DNA of 64,000 nucleotides from NCBI GenBank assembly GCA_022800815.1, contig JAAWRC010000007.1, positions 36,180-100,179 on the forward strand, written 5' to 3'. The translations under genes were made by a program, and so were the position numbers. Source of the DNA: Lachnospiraceae bacterium. Lineage in GTDB: Bacteria; Bacillota; Clostridia; Lachnospirales; Lachnospiraceae. How positions within the stretch are numbered: the stretch's first letter is position 1; each line of letters opens with the position of its first letter. The notes under the pieces are model-generated. The model made no database searches. It was not told where the DNA came from and was given only the letters and a program-made list of their open reading frames with translations. Shown piece by piece: positions 24,002 through 33,280 of this stretch.

Positions 24002-25505
24002 CATTCTCCTCCTTTGCATCCTCGCCGACGGAGAGACGAATAATATTTTCCCGGGTGGACATGTCCCCGTCCAGCCTTCCGGCGATCATGCCGCCGTTCA
24101 TGACGACGACACTGCCACAGACGTTCACCAGCTCCTCCGAATCCGTGGAATAGAAGAGGATCGCCTTCCCCTCCTTCGCATACTGCTTCGTCATGTTGAA
24201 CATCTCCTTCTTGGTTCCCACGTCCACGCCCCTGGTGATGTCATACATCAGGATGATGTCCGGCTCCGTCGCCAGCGCCTTGGCAAGCACCACCTTCTGC
24301 TGGTTGCCTCCGCTAAGAGTTCCCACCAGCGTCTCCGGGGACTCCGCCTTGACAGACAACGCCTTCATGCTCTCGTCCACCACGGCGCTCTCCTTCGCCT
24401 TCGACAAAAACAGCCCGTTCGCAATCTTGTCCAGGCTGGCGAGCACGATGTTCTCCCGGACGCTCTGCTTGAGGACCACCCCCTGGAGGCCCCGCTCCTC
24501 CGGAATCAGTGCGATGCTCTGTTTCATGGCCGTGGCCGTGTTGTTCATGCGGATCACCTTCCCCTTGATGGCGATCTCCCCGGAATAAGGCAAAAGCCCG
24601 AAGAGACACTTGAACAGCTCCGACTGGCCCTGGCCCGCCAGGCCGCCCACCCCCAGAATCTCCCCCGCCCGCAGATCCAGATTGACATTCCTTAGAGCGT
24701 GGCCGCTGCAGACATTCTTCAGGGACACCAGCACCTCGTCCTCCCGCACGAAATTCTCCTTCTCCGGGTAATAGCCGCCGATCTCCCGGCCCAGCATCAG
24801 CGCCACAAGCTGGTCCGAGTCCGCTTCCTCGATCTTAAGGTCCGCCACGTCGGTCCCCGCCCGGTAGACGATCACCCGGCTGCACAGAGAGCGGATCTCG
24901 TCCAGCCTGTGGGAGATGAAAATAATGACCTTCCCCTCCTCCGCCAGCCTGCGGATGATGTTCATCAGCCATCTGGCATTCTTGTCGGACAGGGCCGAGG
25001 TGGCCTCGTCAAAGACAATGATGTCGCCGTCCCGGTTCAAAGCCTTCAAAATCTCCAGCACCTGCTTCTGGGCCAGGGAAAGCTCCTTCACCTTTATCCC
25101 GGGATTCAGGTAGTCCGCATCATACTTCTTAAACAGCTCGGCCGTCCTCTCCTCCAGCTTCCGGTAATTCACCCTCCGAAGCCCGTCCACCTCGTAAAAT
25201 CCCAGAAACATGTTTTCCGCAATGGTCAGCTCCGGGACCAGGGAAAGCTCCTGGTACACCGCACAGATCTTCTGCTCAATGGCGTCCCTGGTACTGTGGA
25301 TGGACAGCTTCCTCCCCTCGAAAAAAATCTCCCCCGAGTCCGGCTTGTGCTCCCCGCACAGCACCTTGATCAGCGTGCTCTTTCCTGCGCCGTTTTCGCC
25401 GAGAAGGGCGACGATGTCCCCCCTGTTCGCATTGAAATTGGCGTTGTCAAGGGCCTTCACGCCCGGAAAGGATTTACAGATATTCTTCATTACAAAATCA
25501 GGCAT
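23988..25505 (-). CDS. Sugar ABC transporter ATPase, tandem-domain (RbsA-like)
   Basis: A 505-residue protein with two nucleotide-binding domains. Domain 1 has Walker A GENGAGKST, signature LSLAQKQ (not the usual LSGGQ) and Walker B IIVFDEATSAL. Domain 2 has a degenerate P-loop, GGLAGQGQSE, with a good LSGGNQQK signature. One working site per protein is normal for this RbsA/MglA class. The start is the ATG at 25505 (MPDFVMKN) with an AGAGG site; the longer frame would cross the hairpin gap behind the binding-protein gene. Confidence 0.93.
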   Translation of the reverse strand: MPDFVMKNICKSFPGVKALDNANFNANRGDIVALLGENGAGKSTLIKVLCGEHKPDSGEIFFEGRKLSIHSTRDAIEQKICAVYQELSLVPELTIAENMFLGFYEVDGLRRVNYRKLEERTAELFKKYDADYLNPGIKVKELSLAQKQVLEILKALNRDGDIIVFDEATSALSDKNARWLMNIIRRLAEEGKVIIFISHRLDEIRSLCSRVIVYRAGTDVADLKIEEADSDQLVALMLGREIGGYYPEKENFVREDEVLVSLKNVCSGHALRNVNLDLRAGEILGVGGLAGQGQSELFKCLFGLLPYSGEIAIKGKVIRMNNTATAMKQSIALIPEERGLQGVVLKQSVRENIVLASLDKIANGLFLSKAKESAVVDESMKALSVKAESPETLVGTLSGGNQQKVVLAKALATEPDIILMYDITRGVDVGTKKEMFNMTKQYAKEGKAILFYSTDSEELVNVCGSVVVMNGGMIAGRLDGDMSTRENIIRLSVGEDAKEENDDEN

Positions 25506-25562
25506 ACCGTTACCTCTCACACCCCGGCAAAATAGAGCACCTTGCCGGAATTTCCGCAAAAC

Positions 25563-25588
25563 GGGGGCTGTATGCGTGTACAGCCCCC
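25563..25588 (-). terminator. Hairpin between binding-protein and ATPase genes
   Basis: GGGGGCTGTA (25563-25572) pairs exactly with TACAGCCCCC (25579-25588) around a 6-base loop. There is no strong T-run. Its place after the binding-protein gene fits a partial terminator or 3' stabiliser that keeps binding-protein mRNA in excess. Confidence 0.7.
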
Positions 25589-25607
25589 GCCAGTCAACAG
25601 TTCAAAC

Positions 25608-26840
25608 TCATTCCCCGGTAATGACCTCCAGCGGAATGTCGATGCCGAAGTTGCTGCCCACCGCCGGATAGATCAGCTCGTCCGGCTGGTCCTCGAAGAA
25701 GTTCACGCCCTCCTCGGCAAGCTCGATCTTCACGTCAGAGTACTCGCCCATGTCATAGTCCACGTTGGTCGCCACGAAGGCCACGTCCAGCACGGTCTCC
25801 TCGGGAATTTCCTCCCCGTCCAGAATGCGGATCGCATAGTTCAGGGCGTCTGCGCTGAGACCCACGTAGTAGACGTCGATGATGCCCTCCGCATCGTTCG
25901 CCAGAAGCGCCTTCATGTTGCCGTTGTATCCGCCGCCGCAGCTCACGGGAATGTCAAGTCCCGCCTTCTTAAAGGCATTGATGACGGAACCACAGTAGCC
26001 CTGGGTCGTCACGGCGTCCACGTCCGGATTGGCGGCGATCACGCTGGCCAGCGCCTGCTCGCCCTCGGACAGGCCGTAGTTGCTCTGATAGTCGGACACG
26101 ATATTGATTCCGGGATAAGACTCAAACATTTCCTTGGAAGCGTTGTACTCAAGCTCCGCCTCGGCCGCGCCCTGGAGCCCCTGGTCCAGAACCACGTTAC
26201 CCTCGCCGCCGATGGCCTCCGCCATCCACTTCGCCAGAATGCTGTAGTTCCTTGCACCGTCAAAGCGGATGTGCCAGCAGCCGTCCGTGGAAACAGATGC
26301 GGGCTGGTCGAAGACCACCACAGTGATTCCGGCGTCACAGGCACGCTGGATGGCCTGATTGACACCCGTCTCCGAAGCCGGGTCCACCAGGATCGCATCG
26401 TAACCCTGCTGTACCAGAGCGTCGATGGAAGCAGACTGGGACTCTGCGTCATTCTCACAGTTCACGATGGTCAGCTCACATCTGCTGGCGTAGGGCTCCT
26501 GGGTAGCCACGTACTCCACCACCCGCTCCATCTGCTGTCTCCAGTCATTCCCCATAAAGGAATTGCTCAGGGCGATCTTGTACTTGGTCCCGGTAGGGTT
26601 GATTTTGTCCGTCTCCGTCTGGCCGTCCGTCCCCTTCTCTTCTGCCTTGGACTCCTCCGCCCCGGTTTCCCCGGCGGTCTCCGTCGTAGCCTCCGTTTCC
26701 GCCGGTGCCTCCGTCGCCGTCTCCGTAGCCTTCTCCGTCTCCTTCGGTGCCTCCGTGGTCTCCCCCGCATCTCCGCCACACGCCGCAAGGGAGAATGCCA
26801 TCGCCAGCATCAGCAAGATACTCACTGCTTTCTTTCTCAT
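25608..26840 (-). CDS. Sugar ABC transporter substrate-binding lipoprotein
   Basis: A 410-residue periplasmic-binding-protein-type receptor (Peripla_BP_4). The lipoprotein signal ends in FSLAACGG, so it is anchored in the outer leaflet of the membrane. A Thr/Glu/Ala-rich linker of about 50 residues follows, then the two-lobed sugar-binding fold (KIALSNSFMGNDWRQQMERV, GYDAILVDPASETGVNQAI, VTTQGYCGSV). It is the first gene of the importer operon. The 165-base upstream gap holds small dyads (CCGTTAC with GTAACGG; ACGGAATC with GATTCCGT) that could be operator or leader structures. Confidence 0.93.
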   Translation of the reverse strand: MRKKAVSILLMLAMAFSLAACGGDAGETTEAPKETEKATETATEAPAETEATTETAGETGAEESKAEEKGTDGQTETDKINPTGTKYKIALSNSFMGNDWRQQMERVVEYVATQEPYASRCELTIVNCENDAESQSASIDALVQQGYDAILVDPASETGVNQAIQRACDAGITVVVFDQPASVSTDGCWHIRFDGARNYSILAKWMAEAIGGEGNVVLDQGLQGAAEAELEYNASKEMFESYPGINIVSDYQSNYGLSEGEQALASVIAANPDVDAVTTQGYCGSVINAFKKAGLDIPVSCGGGYNGNMKALLANDAEGIIDVYYVGLSADALNYAIRILDGEEIPEETVLDVAFVATNVDYDMGEYSDVKIELAEEGVNFFEDQPDELIYPAVGSNFGIDIPLEVITGE

Positions 26841-27005
26841 GTTCTTCCTCCTTTTTTGATTGGTTCTACTTGTCGCCTTTTCCCGTTACATCCGAGCGAT
26901 GCCTTCTAGTAACGGAATCAGCACTCTATTTGGTAAGCCATTCGGCAAATACCCATATCCATACGGGGGAACGACAAACGATTCCGTCATCGTCCATAAG
27001 CCCCC

Positions 27006-28175
27006 TCACAGCCCCCAGGGGAAATGATTCAGTTCCACGGCCCCGTTACCGGTCACGTGGAGCATCCGCTCCAGCCGCACCCCAGTCTTCCCCGCCTTCC
27101 CGGTATACATCTGCGGCTCAATGCAGACCACCATGTTCTCCTCCAGGACAGAATCGTCCACATAGGTGAACCTGGGCTTTTCATTGACATTACAGCCGAT
27201 CTGATGGCCCTGGTAGCTGCAGAAGGCAAGCCCATGCTTCTCATACTGCTCCTCCATGGCCCGGTTGACCTCGTTGAACCTCACGCCGGGCCGGATGGCC
27301 GCCAGCCCCGCCTCATAGGCGTCCCGGACCGCCCCGAAATACCGTCTCTGCTCCTCGTCCGGCTCCGCCCAAAAGACCACCGAGTTGGAGCAGTCCCCCC
27401 AGTACCCGTCGACCCTGGGACTGATGTCCATGATGGCGATGTCGCCCTTCTCCACCCTTCTCGTGGTGGGCCCCAGCGGATAGTCACTGAGTCCCGTCCT
27501 GGGCCCCGTCACCAGCTCGCCCACGAAGGGAACCGGAGCCCCCACGGCCTGGGAAGCGGCCTTCTGCACCTCGTACCAGATGTCGAGCTCCGTGTAAGCC
27601 CCCTCCGACCTGGAAATCTCATACAGCCTTACCTGGGATGCGTCCGCCGCCCTCGCCGCCTCCTTAAGCCCCCGGATGTCCTCCAGTGTCTTAATGTAGC
27701 GGCTGTCCCTCAAAATCTGGGACGCATTCTCAAGCGAACACTCCGGGAACGCCTTCCTAATCAGCTCCGCCACCACGAGCGTCGTGTCATTAGGCTCAAT
27801 CCCGACCACCGGCCTTTCCTTCCCGTCCGCCGCCTTCCCGAGGGTCCTCCGGAACACTTCGGCAAAATTCTCCTCCGGGTCATTCACCTCCAGATGGGTG
27901 AACGAACGGTAAAACTCCCCGTCCATGATCCCCGCCCGGAACACCATGTTCCGGTACAAATCCGAAGCCGCCAGAAACACCTCGCCCAGGGAAGCGCTCA
28001 CCACCGCCGCCGCCATGGGCAGGCCCTCCGACACGTCCCCCATCCATCCCGCAGCCGCAGGCATGTCAAACCCGCTTACGTACCGAACGTTCGAGCTGTT
28101 CACGAGGACCGCCACGTCCATCCCCTTCTCCCGCATCCGATCTATCACTTTCTTCAACCCACATTGCGCTTTCAT
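27006..28175 (-). CDS. M24-family metallohydrolase (Xaa-Pro peptidase / creatinase-like)
   Basis: A 389-residue pita-bread-fold protein. The five M24 metal ligands are present in order: Asp in IMDISP, Asp in WGDCSN, His in YQGHQIG, Glu in IEPQMY and Glu in VRLERML. The N-terminal creatinase-like domain begins at about residue 8. Such proteins are Xaa-Pro dipeptidases or hydrolases of C-N bonds in small molecules. Being upstream of a ribose-type importer, it may act on an imported N-containing conjugate. The ATG at 28175 has AGGAGA 8 bases upstream. It is not certain that it shares a transcript with the binding protein. Confidence 0.88.
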   Translation of the reverse strand: MKAQCGLKKVIDRMREKGMDVAVLVNSSNVRYVSGFDMPAAAGWMGDVSEGLPMAAAVVSASLGEVFLAASDLYRNMVFRAGIMDGEFYRSFTHLEVNDPEENFAEVFRRTLGKAADGKERPVVGIEPNDTTLVVAELIRKAFPECSLENASQILRDSRYIKTLEDIRGLKEAARAADASQVRLYEISRSEGAYTELDIWYEVQKAASQAVGAPVPFVGELVTGPRTGLSDYPLGPTTRRVEKGDIAIMDISPRVDGYWGDCSNSVVFWAEPDEEQRRYFGAVRDAYEAGLAAIRPGVRFNEVNRAMEEQYEKHGLAFCSYQGHQIGCNVNEKPRFTYVDDSVLEENMVVCIEPQMYTGKAGKTGVRLERMLHVTGNGAVELNHFPWGL

Positions 28176-28209
28176 GACTATCTCTCCTTTTGATTTTTCA
28201 CAAAAGACA

Positions 28210-28361
28210 GGAAGCAAAGCGGTTTTTTCTAAGCCAGAACCGTATGAAAGCCGTCGGTACTTAGAGCATTCCGAGCCTAAGCGACGGAAGGCTCTTACGT
28301 ACCGCTACGAGCTTTCATGAGCGGAAGCGTGTTCTGGTGTGAAAAGAACCGCTTTGCTTCC
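28210..28361. repeat. Structured repeat family A, copy 3
   Basis: The core arms GGAAGCAAAGCGGTT (28210-28224) and AACCGCTTTGCTTCC (28347-28361) are exactly complementary. The interior is nearly identical to copy 2 at 21901-22053. No long outer arms are obvious. It fills the gap between the 2-hydroxyacid dehydrogenase and M24 genes. Confidence 0.88.
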
Positions 28362-28374
28362 GTCACTCCTGCAT

Positions 28375-29337
28375 CTACCTGTTCACCCAGAATTTCGGCT
28401 CCCGCCCCGCCAGTGCGTCGATCACGTTCTGCGCCGCCGTCATGCTCACCCTTTGATAGGCCTGGCGGCTCTCCGCCCCCGTGTGGGGAGTCAGGATCAC
28501 GTTCTCACATGCAAGGATCGGCGAATCAGCCGGGAGCGGTTCCTCCTCGAAGGCGTCCAGCGCCGCCCCCGCAAGCTTCCCCGACCGGAGGGCCGCCGCC
28601 AGGGCCGGAAGGTCCACCAAGGCTCCCCTGGCCGCATTGACCAGGAATGCGCCGTCCCGCATCCGCTTAAAGGTCTCCTCCCCGAAGAGATGATAATTTT
28701 CCTCCGTGGCCGGCGCATGAAGACTCACGACGTCGCAGGTCTCAATGATCTCGTCCTGGCTCACCATGGCGACGCCAAGCTCCTTCGCCGCCGCCTCGTT
28801 GGGATACAGGTCATAGGCCTTCACCGTCACGTCAAAGACGGACAGCTTTTTCGCCACCATGCGGGCGATCGCCCCGAAACCCAAAAGGCCCACGGTCTTC
28901 CCGGCCAGCTCCTCCCCGATATGGCGGGGCCACCCGCTCTTCTCCATGGCCTTATGGAGCGGCAGGATTCCCCGGAGAATCCCGATGATGAAGCCCACCG
29001 TCAGCTCCGCCACCGCATTGGAATTCTGTCCGGGACAATTGCACGCCTTCACCCCATACTCGGAAGCGTCCTTCAAATTAATATTGTCCACCCCGACGCC
29101 GAACTTGCAGACGCACTTTAACCTCGGCGCATGGGCGAACACCCTTCTGTCATAGACGTCCATCCCGATGATCGCCGCGTCCACGTCCGGAAGAATCCGA
29201 ATCAGTTCCTCCGTGCTGTAAGCCGGAAAGGACCGGGACGCGTCAAAAATCACCTCGTGTCCATTTTCCTCCAAAAGTTTCCACGCTTCTTCGCATAATG
29301 TATCGAAATGTGAGGCAGATACCAGTACTCTTCCCAT
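28375..29337 (-). CDS. D-isomer-specific 2-hydroxyacid dehydrogenase (phosphoglycerate dehydrogenase-like)
   Basis: A 320-residue NAD-dependent oxidoreductase. The nucleotide-binding loop is VGLLGFGAIARMV. The catalytic Arg is in VNAARGALVD, the Glu in AFEEEPLP and the His in LTPHTGAE. It resembles SerA but lacks the ACT domain, so it is a catabolic or 2-hydroxyacid type rather than the serine pathway enzyme. It precedes the M24/ABC/DapA genes and may oxidise or reduce an acid in that route. The start is the ATG at 29337; the longer frame would run through an AT-rich regulatory region. Confidence 0.88.
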   Translation of the reverse strand: MGRVLVSASHFDTLCEEAWKLLEENGHEVIFDASRSFPAYSTEELIRILPDVDAAIIGMDVYDRRVFAHAPRLKCVCKFGVGVDNINLKDASEYGVKACNCPGQNSNAVAELTVGFIIGILRGILPLHKAMEKSGWPRHIGEELAGKTVGLLGFGAIARMVAKKLSVFDVTVKAYDLYPNEAAAKELGVAMVSQDEIIETCDVVSLHAPATEENYHLFGEETFKRMRDGAFLVNAARGALVDLPALAAALRSGKLAGAALDAFEEEPLPADSPILACENVILTPHTGAESRQAYQRVSMTAAQNVIDALAGREPKFWVNR

Positions 29338-29421
29338 GATTTTAGTTTCCTTCCTTTTCCTCTGTCGATTTACACATATTTTAGCCGATACCTGTCCCAT
29401 TTGCTTCCGTTTTGATTTGGA

Positions 29422-29454
29422 GTATTTTTTCAACAGTTTTTGTCGAAAAAATAC
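29422..29454. promoter_or_regulatory. Large dyad, candidate operator upstream of 2-hydroxyacid dehydrogenase
   Basis: GTATTTTTTCAACA (29422-29435) is mirrored by TGTCGAAAAAATAC (29441-29454) with one mismatch pair and a 5-base centre. It lies about 85 bases upstream of the start codon; TAAAAT on the minus strand near 29380 could be the -10. It is likely a regulator binding site. The rest of 29338-29517 shows nothing else. Confidence 0.5.
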
Positions 29455-29517
29455 TGAAAACGATTTTGAAATTCGGACAAAGGCATACTTTCTCTGCATC
29501 GGCGCAAGCATACAAAA

Positions 29518-29552
29518 AGCTCCCCCAGATGACATCTTCATCTGGAGGAGCT
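29518..29552 (-). terminator. Intrinsic terminator after the FHA-ABC remnant
   Basis: AGCTCC.CCAGATGA pairs with TCATCTGGAGGAGCT around a short loop. On the minus strand it is followed directly by TTTTT. Confidence 0.85.
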
Positions 29553-29578
29553 CTCAAATTTCATATATCCGTATTGCC

Positions 29579-31641
29579 TCAGCCATTCTCCCTCTTTGCG
29601 GTACCCAGCGCCACCCTCGACAGGGCCAGAAATACCACCACGAAAAGGGTCAGCATCCCCCACGCCTTCCACATGTGTCCCGCCGTATGTTCAAAGAAAT
29701 CTTCCGCCTCATATAGCATCGTGATTCCCTGCTGCTCCAATCTGGTGGGCAGGCCGTTCAGGTCTGCCGCGGTGCCATATCCCTCCACACTCCAGCGGCA
29801 GACGGCAAACCAGGAGATCATCTCCGTGGCCCCGTCAAGCTTGAAGACCAGGCCGGAAAACAAGATTTGGGGCATGAGCAGAATCGGCGCTACCGTCATG
29901 GCGCGGTCGGCATTGGTAAAAAGGGAGGAGACAAACAGACCGGTGGCCGAAGCCGCCAGAGCCGTCAGGAAAGTCGTCACAAGCAGCTCCAAAAAAGGGG
30001 CGGACAGAACTCCCTCCTCCGGCAGCCCCACGGCGGCGGCGAACACGCCGACGATCAGCGCACTCTGGATCAGGCACAAAACTCCCAGTACCAGAATCTT
30101 CGACAAAATGTAAGATCCCAGGGAAAGCCCAGTCATGTATTCCCGCCGCATGACGCTCCGCTCCTTGCAAACTTCCTGAATCGCATTCAGCATGCCAATC
30201 CAGAAGGCCGCACAGGAGAGTGCGAACAAAAGGCTCTTCGTCATTTCATACTGCCCAAACTGCTGGCCGTCCGCCACGAGAGAGATCAAAAGAGCCAGTG
30301 CGGGCGCCTGAAACAAGAGAAGCAGAAGTCTCTGCCTGTCATTGAACACCAGCTTCGCATATCGGGCACAGAGAACGGGAAGCTGAAACCGTTTTTTCGT
30401 TTTGTTGGAAGGTAGCCCTTCCGGCACACTTCGGTCCCGCCCCGCCGGGGCCATCGTCTGGCGGTATCTCGCCGCCCAGGCGTCTGCGTCTTCCGTGATC
30501 AGATTGTAGATGTCGATCACGTCCGCCGCACCGAAAAACGCCAGCGCCTCCTTGCAGGAGCCAAAGAAGCAAAGGTTTCCTCCCCTCCCCATAAAAACGA
30601 TTTTGTCACACAAAGAGAGCTGGAGCGTGGAATGGGTCACCAGGATCACCGTTTTCCCCTGGGCCGTCATCCCCCTCAGGGAACGCATCAGATTCCGCTC
30701 CGTTCCCGGGTCCAAGCCCGATGCCGGATCGTCCGATGGCCGCCTCCCGTTCCTCGGCCGTGATATCCTTTGGAAGACGCAGCTTTGCCGTATAAGACAG
30801 CATATCATGAAGCGTCAAATTGTCGTATACAATATCCGACTGGGGCACATAACCAATCGTCTGTTTAAGAAAATCAAAATTCTGATACAAGTTGACCCCG
30901 TTTATGTAGACGTCTCCCCTTTCCGGCAGAAGATAGCCGCTCATGCAGTTTAAGATCGTCGACTTTCCGGCTCCCGAGCCGCCCACGATGGCCACCAGTT
31001 CCCCGGCTTCACATGCAGGCTGATATTGCTCCCCGTCACAAAGGCCCTTTGGCCCTTCCCCCGGGTAATGGTCACGTTCATCACGTCCACGGAGATTCCG
31101 CTCCTACAGACGCAGTAAAAAATCGCCGCCGAGGTAAAGATCAGCTTCACGCTGGTGATGACAATGACGTCCTTCTCGTGGAGCTGCTGTCGGCCGACCA
31201 CCCGTCTGTTATTCACCACACCCCCATTGGTACTGCCATTGTCCACGATAAAATACCCGGAGGGTTCCCGGACAATCCGCCCATGAATCTTGGAAACACT
31301 CACGTGGGGGAGCACGATGTCACAGGCCTCCGCCCGGCCCAGGGTAATCCCCGGTCGGCCTGTCAGAGGGAATGTAAACCATCGGCTTTCCGATTCCTGG
31401 AAAAAGAACACAAACAACACACCGTCGGCAATGGTCTCGATTCCGTCGTCAATCCGGATGAAATCCCCATCACCGATGGGCTTCGACACAATCAGCCGGT
31501 TATTGTAAATCAAACCGTTTGTGCTTCCGGCGCTACGATAGGCCGCCTGCCGTCAAATATGGTCACAGACAGTCCCCCGGCATCATTCGCCGGTTTCTGC
31601 GGTGACTCCACGTATTTCATCGTTCGGTTATATTCCTGCAT
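29579..31641 (-). pseudogene. Broken FHA-domain ABC transporter (Rv1747-like)
   Basis: The parts of one gene are scattered in three frames. From 31641, MQEYNRTMKYVESPQK begins the protein. The first FHA domain is mostly lost; only its end, GSTNGLIYNN, remains in another frame near 31520. A second FHA domain (ITLGRAEACDIVLPHVSVSKIHGR, GSTNG) is intact. A one-base loss in a G-run near 30985 shifts into the ABC domain ([11 protein letters not shown], then YVPQSDIVY). A deletion near 30730 removes the LSGG signature and Walker B and shifts frame again at [12 protein letters not shown]. The membrane half (six hydrophobic segments, to 29579) is complete. Such transporters are gated by Ser/Thr phosphorylation. 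No working transporter can be made. Confidence 0.85.
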
Positions 31642-31721
31642 GTCCTTTCATCCTTTCACTCTTTCATCCTTTTGTTCCTTCATCCTTTCGCTCTATGGCC
31701 CCGTTTGGCCGCTCTCCCCCT

Positions 31722-32630
31722 TTACGGAAATGTGATAAAATAAGTATTCTCCAAATAGGTATTGTCCCGGTAATCGTCCGAGACGATCAGCGTGATCTTT
31801 TCCGTGTAATCTTCAAGAATCAGGGGAATTTCCCCGCTCCCCTTCTTTTTCAGATGATAATAGCCGGCAATTCCCCTGGCGTCTGCCAACGCCAGCCGGT
31901 CGATCTTGTCCGAATCTGCAAAAAATGCCTGATAGTCCTCCTCGCTGTCCAGAAACGCATGCTCCACGATGATTCCCGGAATCCCGGCCTTCACCGAATT
32001 CCTGACGATGCTGTAATAATCGCAGAGGTAGCCGTCATCGTAGTACAGATCATCCTGGGTCACCCGGAACATGAGCCCCTGGTTTTCGCTTCCGATCTCC
32101 TCCAGCCCTTTCAATATATAGCAGCCAAGCTCCTGAGTGATCTGGGACAGCTTCGGATTTCCCGCACCCCTGGCCACCAGCACCGTGCAGCCGTTATAGT
32201 AATCGCAAATACTGCCTGCGCCATTGTTGTGGAGGCTGATCAGCACGTCTGCGCCGTCCGCCGCAGCCTTCTCCACCCGCTCCTCCAGTTCCACGTCAAA
32301 ATCCCCGTCCCTGGTCAGGTACACCGTGACGTTCTCATATGTCTCCAGCTCCTCCTTTAATCTAAGGGCGATCTGCAGATTCACCTCCCGCTCCAAAACG
32401 CCGTGTTTCTCATTCTCCGCCCCACCCCTCTCCCCGTGGCCGGGATCCAGCTCGATCACCAACGGCTCCTCCCGGAAGGAATAAGCTGCCGCCCGCCCGT
32501 CCTTCATCGTTCCATCACCCAAAGTCGCCTCCGTCCCCGCAGCCTCCGCTGCCTCCATTCTCCCACATCCAGATATCAGAAATAGCCCGGTCAATACGCA
32601 CCTCAAAATCAAATATCCGCTCTTTTTCAT
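31722..32630 (-). CDS. N-acetylmuramoyl-L-alanine amidase, lipoprotein
   Basis: A 302-residue amidase_3 enzyme that cleaves the lactyl-peptide bond of peptidoglycan. The signal peptide ends in the lipobox FLISGCG, so it is membrane-anchored. Zinc ligands appear as His in DPGHGE, Glu in EREVN and His in SLHNNG, and the catalytic Glu lies in IIVEHAFLD. A C-terminal tail of about 35 residues follows the domain. It lies upstream of the broken FHA-ABC gene. The 80-base gap downstream is a CT-rich run of CTTTCATCC-like repeats. Confidence 0.9.
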   Translation of the reverse strand: MKKSGYLILRCVLTGLFLISGCGRMEAAEAAGTEATLGDGTMKDGRAAAYSFREEPLVIELDPGHGERGGAENEKHGVLEREVNLQIALRLKEELETYENVTVYLTRDGDFDVELEERVEKAAADGADVLISLHNNGAGSICDYYNGCTVLVARGAGNPKLSQITQELGCYILKGLEEIGSENQGLMFRVTQDDLYYDDGYLCDYYSIVRNSVKAGIPGIIVEHAFLDSEEDYQAFFADSDKIDRLALADARGIAGYYHLKKKGSGEIPLILEDYTEKITLIVSDDYRDNTYLENTYFITFP

Positions 32631-32634
32631 TAGG

Positions 32635-32992
32635 ATTCACCCGGCTTTTTGGCACCCATGTTATCATTCCGGTACTGTTCATAGGTCCGCAGCGCATAGG
32701 TGGAGCCGCTGAGGGATCATCCCCGGTACAGGCAGTCCAGGAGATACCCTGTCTGCGTGTGATCCACGCCGGTCTCCTGGTGATCCACCGCCCCGTAGCT
32801 GACCTTTAAAATATAGGTAGTCGTATTGTCGGAAGCCGTGCAGTAATATGTGGCCCGTGAAGGAGCCGCCGCCACGAACAGATAACGCTGATTCGATTCG
32901 TCATAACTGCCCGTATGGAAATAATCTGTCGGATAGAGAAAGCTGTACGCACCGTCCGGTCTGGCCGCCATGACCAAGTCCGTCTCTCTCAA
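32635..32992 (-). pseudogene. Unrecognised small gene remnant
   Basis: A 91-residue frame (from a TTG near 32992) encodes MAARPDGAYSFLYPTDYFHT and similar. It stops at a TGA at 32719-32717. The same frame then continues for about 27 more codons (SLSGSTYALRTYEQYRND) to a stop near 32635. This suggests an in-frame nonsense mutation, and the N-terminus also looks cut. I do not recognise the family. It lies between the amidase gene and the decaying Rpn gene. Confidence 0.45.
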
Positions 32993-33129
32993 AAAGGTAT
33001 TTCATGTCTGTTTCCCCGAGTCTCGCAGGAACCGAGGGAGATGATAACTGTCAGCGTTGTTTTCTATAGTATATAAGATTTTTTCAGATAATACAACTCC
33101 TAAATCTCCATAGTTTTTCAATTTTCTCC

Positions 33130-33158
33130 TTGACAGTTTCCCTGGAAACATTTACAAT
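33130..33158 (+). promoter_or_regulatory. Strong sigma-A promoter ahead of the Rpn-type pseudogene
   Basis: TTGACA (33130-33135) and TACAAT (33153-33158) are 17 bases apart. The spacer holds the dyad GTTTCCCTGGAAAC. The rest of 33001-33280 is AT-rich with no gene seen. Confidence 0.65.
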
Positions 33159-33280
33159 GGAACCACATATCCGGGAGCATATCTGAACCATTCGGTTACT
33201 GATTCCCTTTATATGAAAAATCAAAAACCGTGGCGGAACAGAACCAACGGAAAATCCCGGTTATATAATGTATAAAAACC

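Noticed and set aside
28375..29541. 388-residue version of the 2-hydroxyacid dehydrogenase
   Set aside because: The extra N-terminus crosses the large dyad and terminator region and is unlike the family; the ATG at 29337 fits homologues.
31640..31720. CTTTCATCC-type tandem repeats
   Set aside because: A short CT-rich slippage tract between the amidase and FHA-ABC remnant; too short and irregular to be an array or origin.
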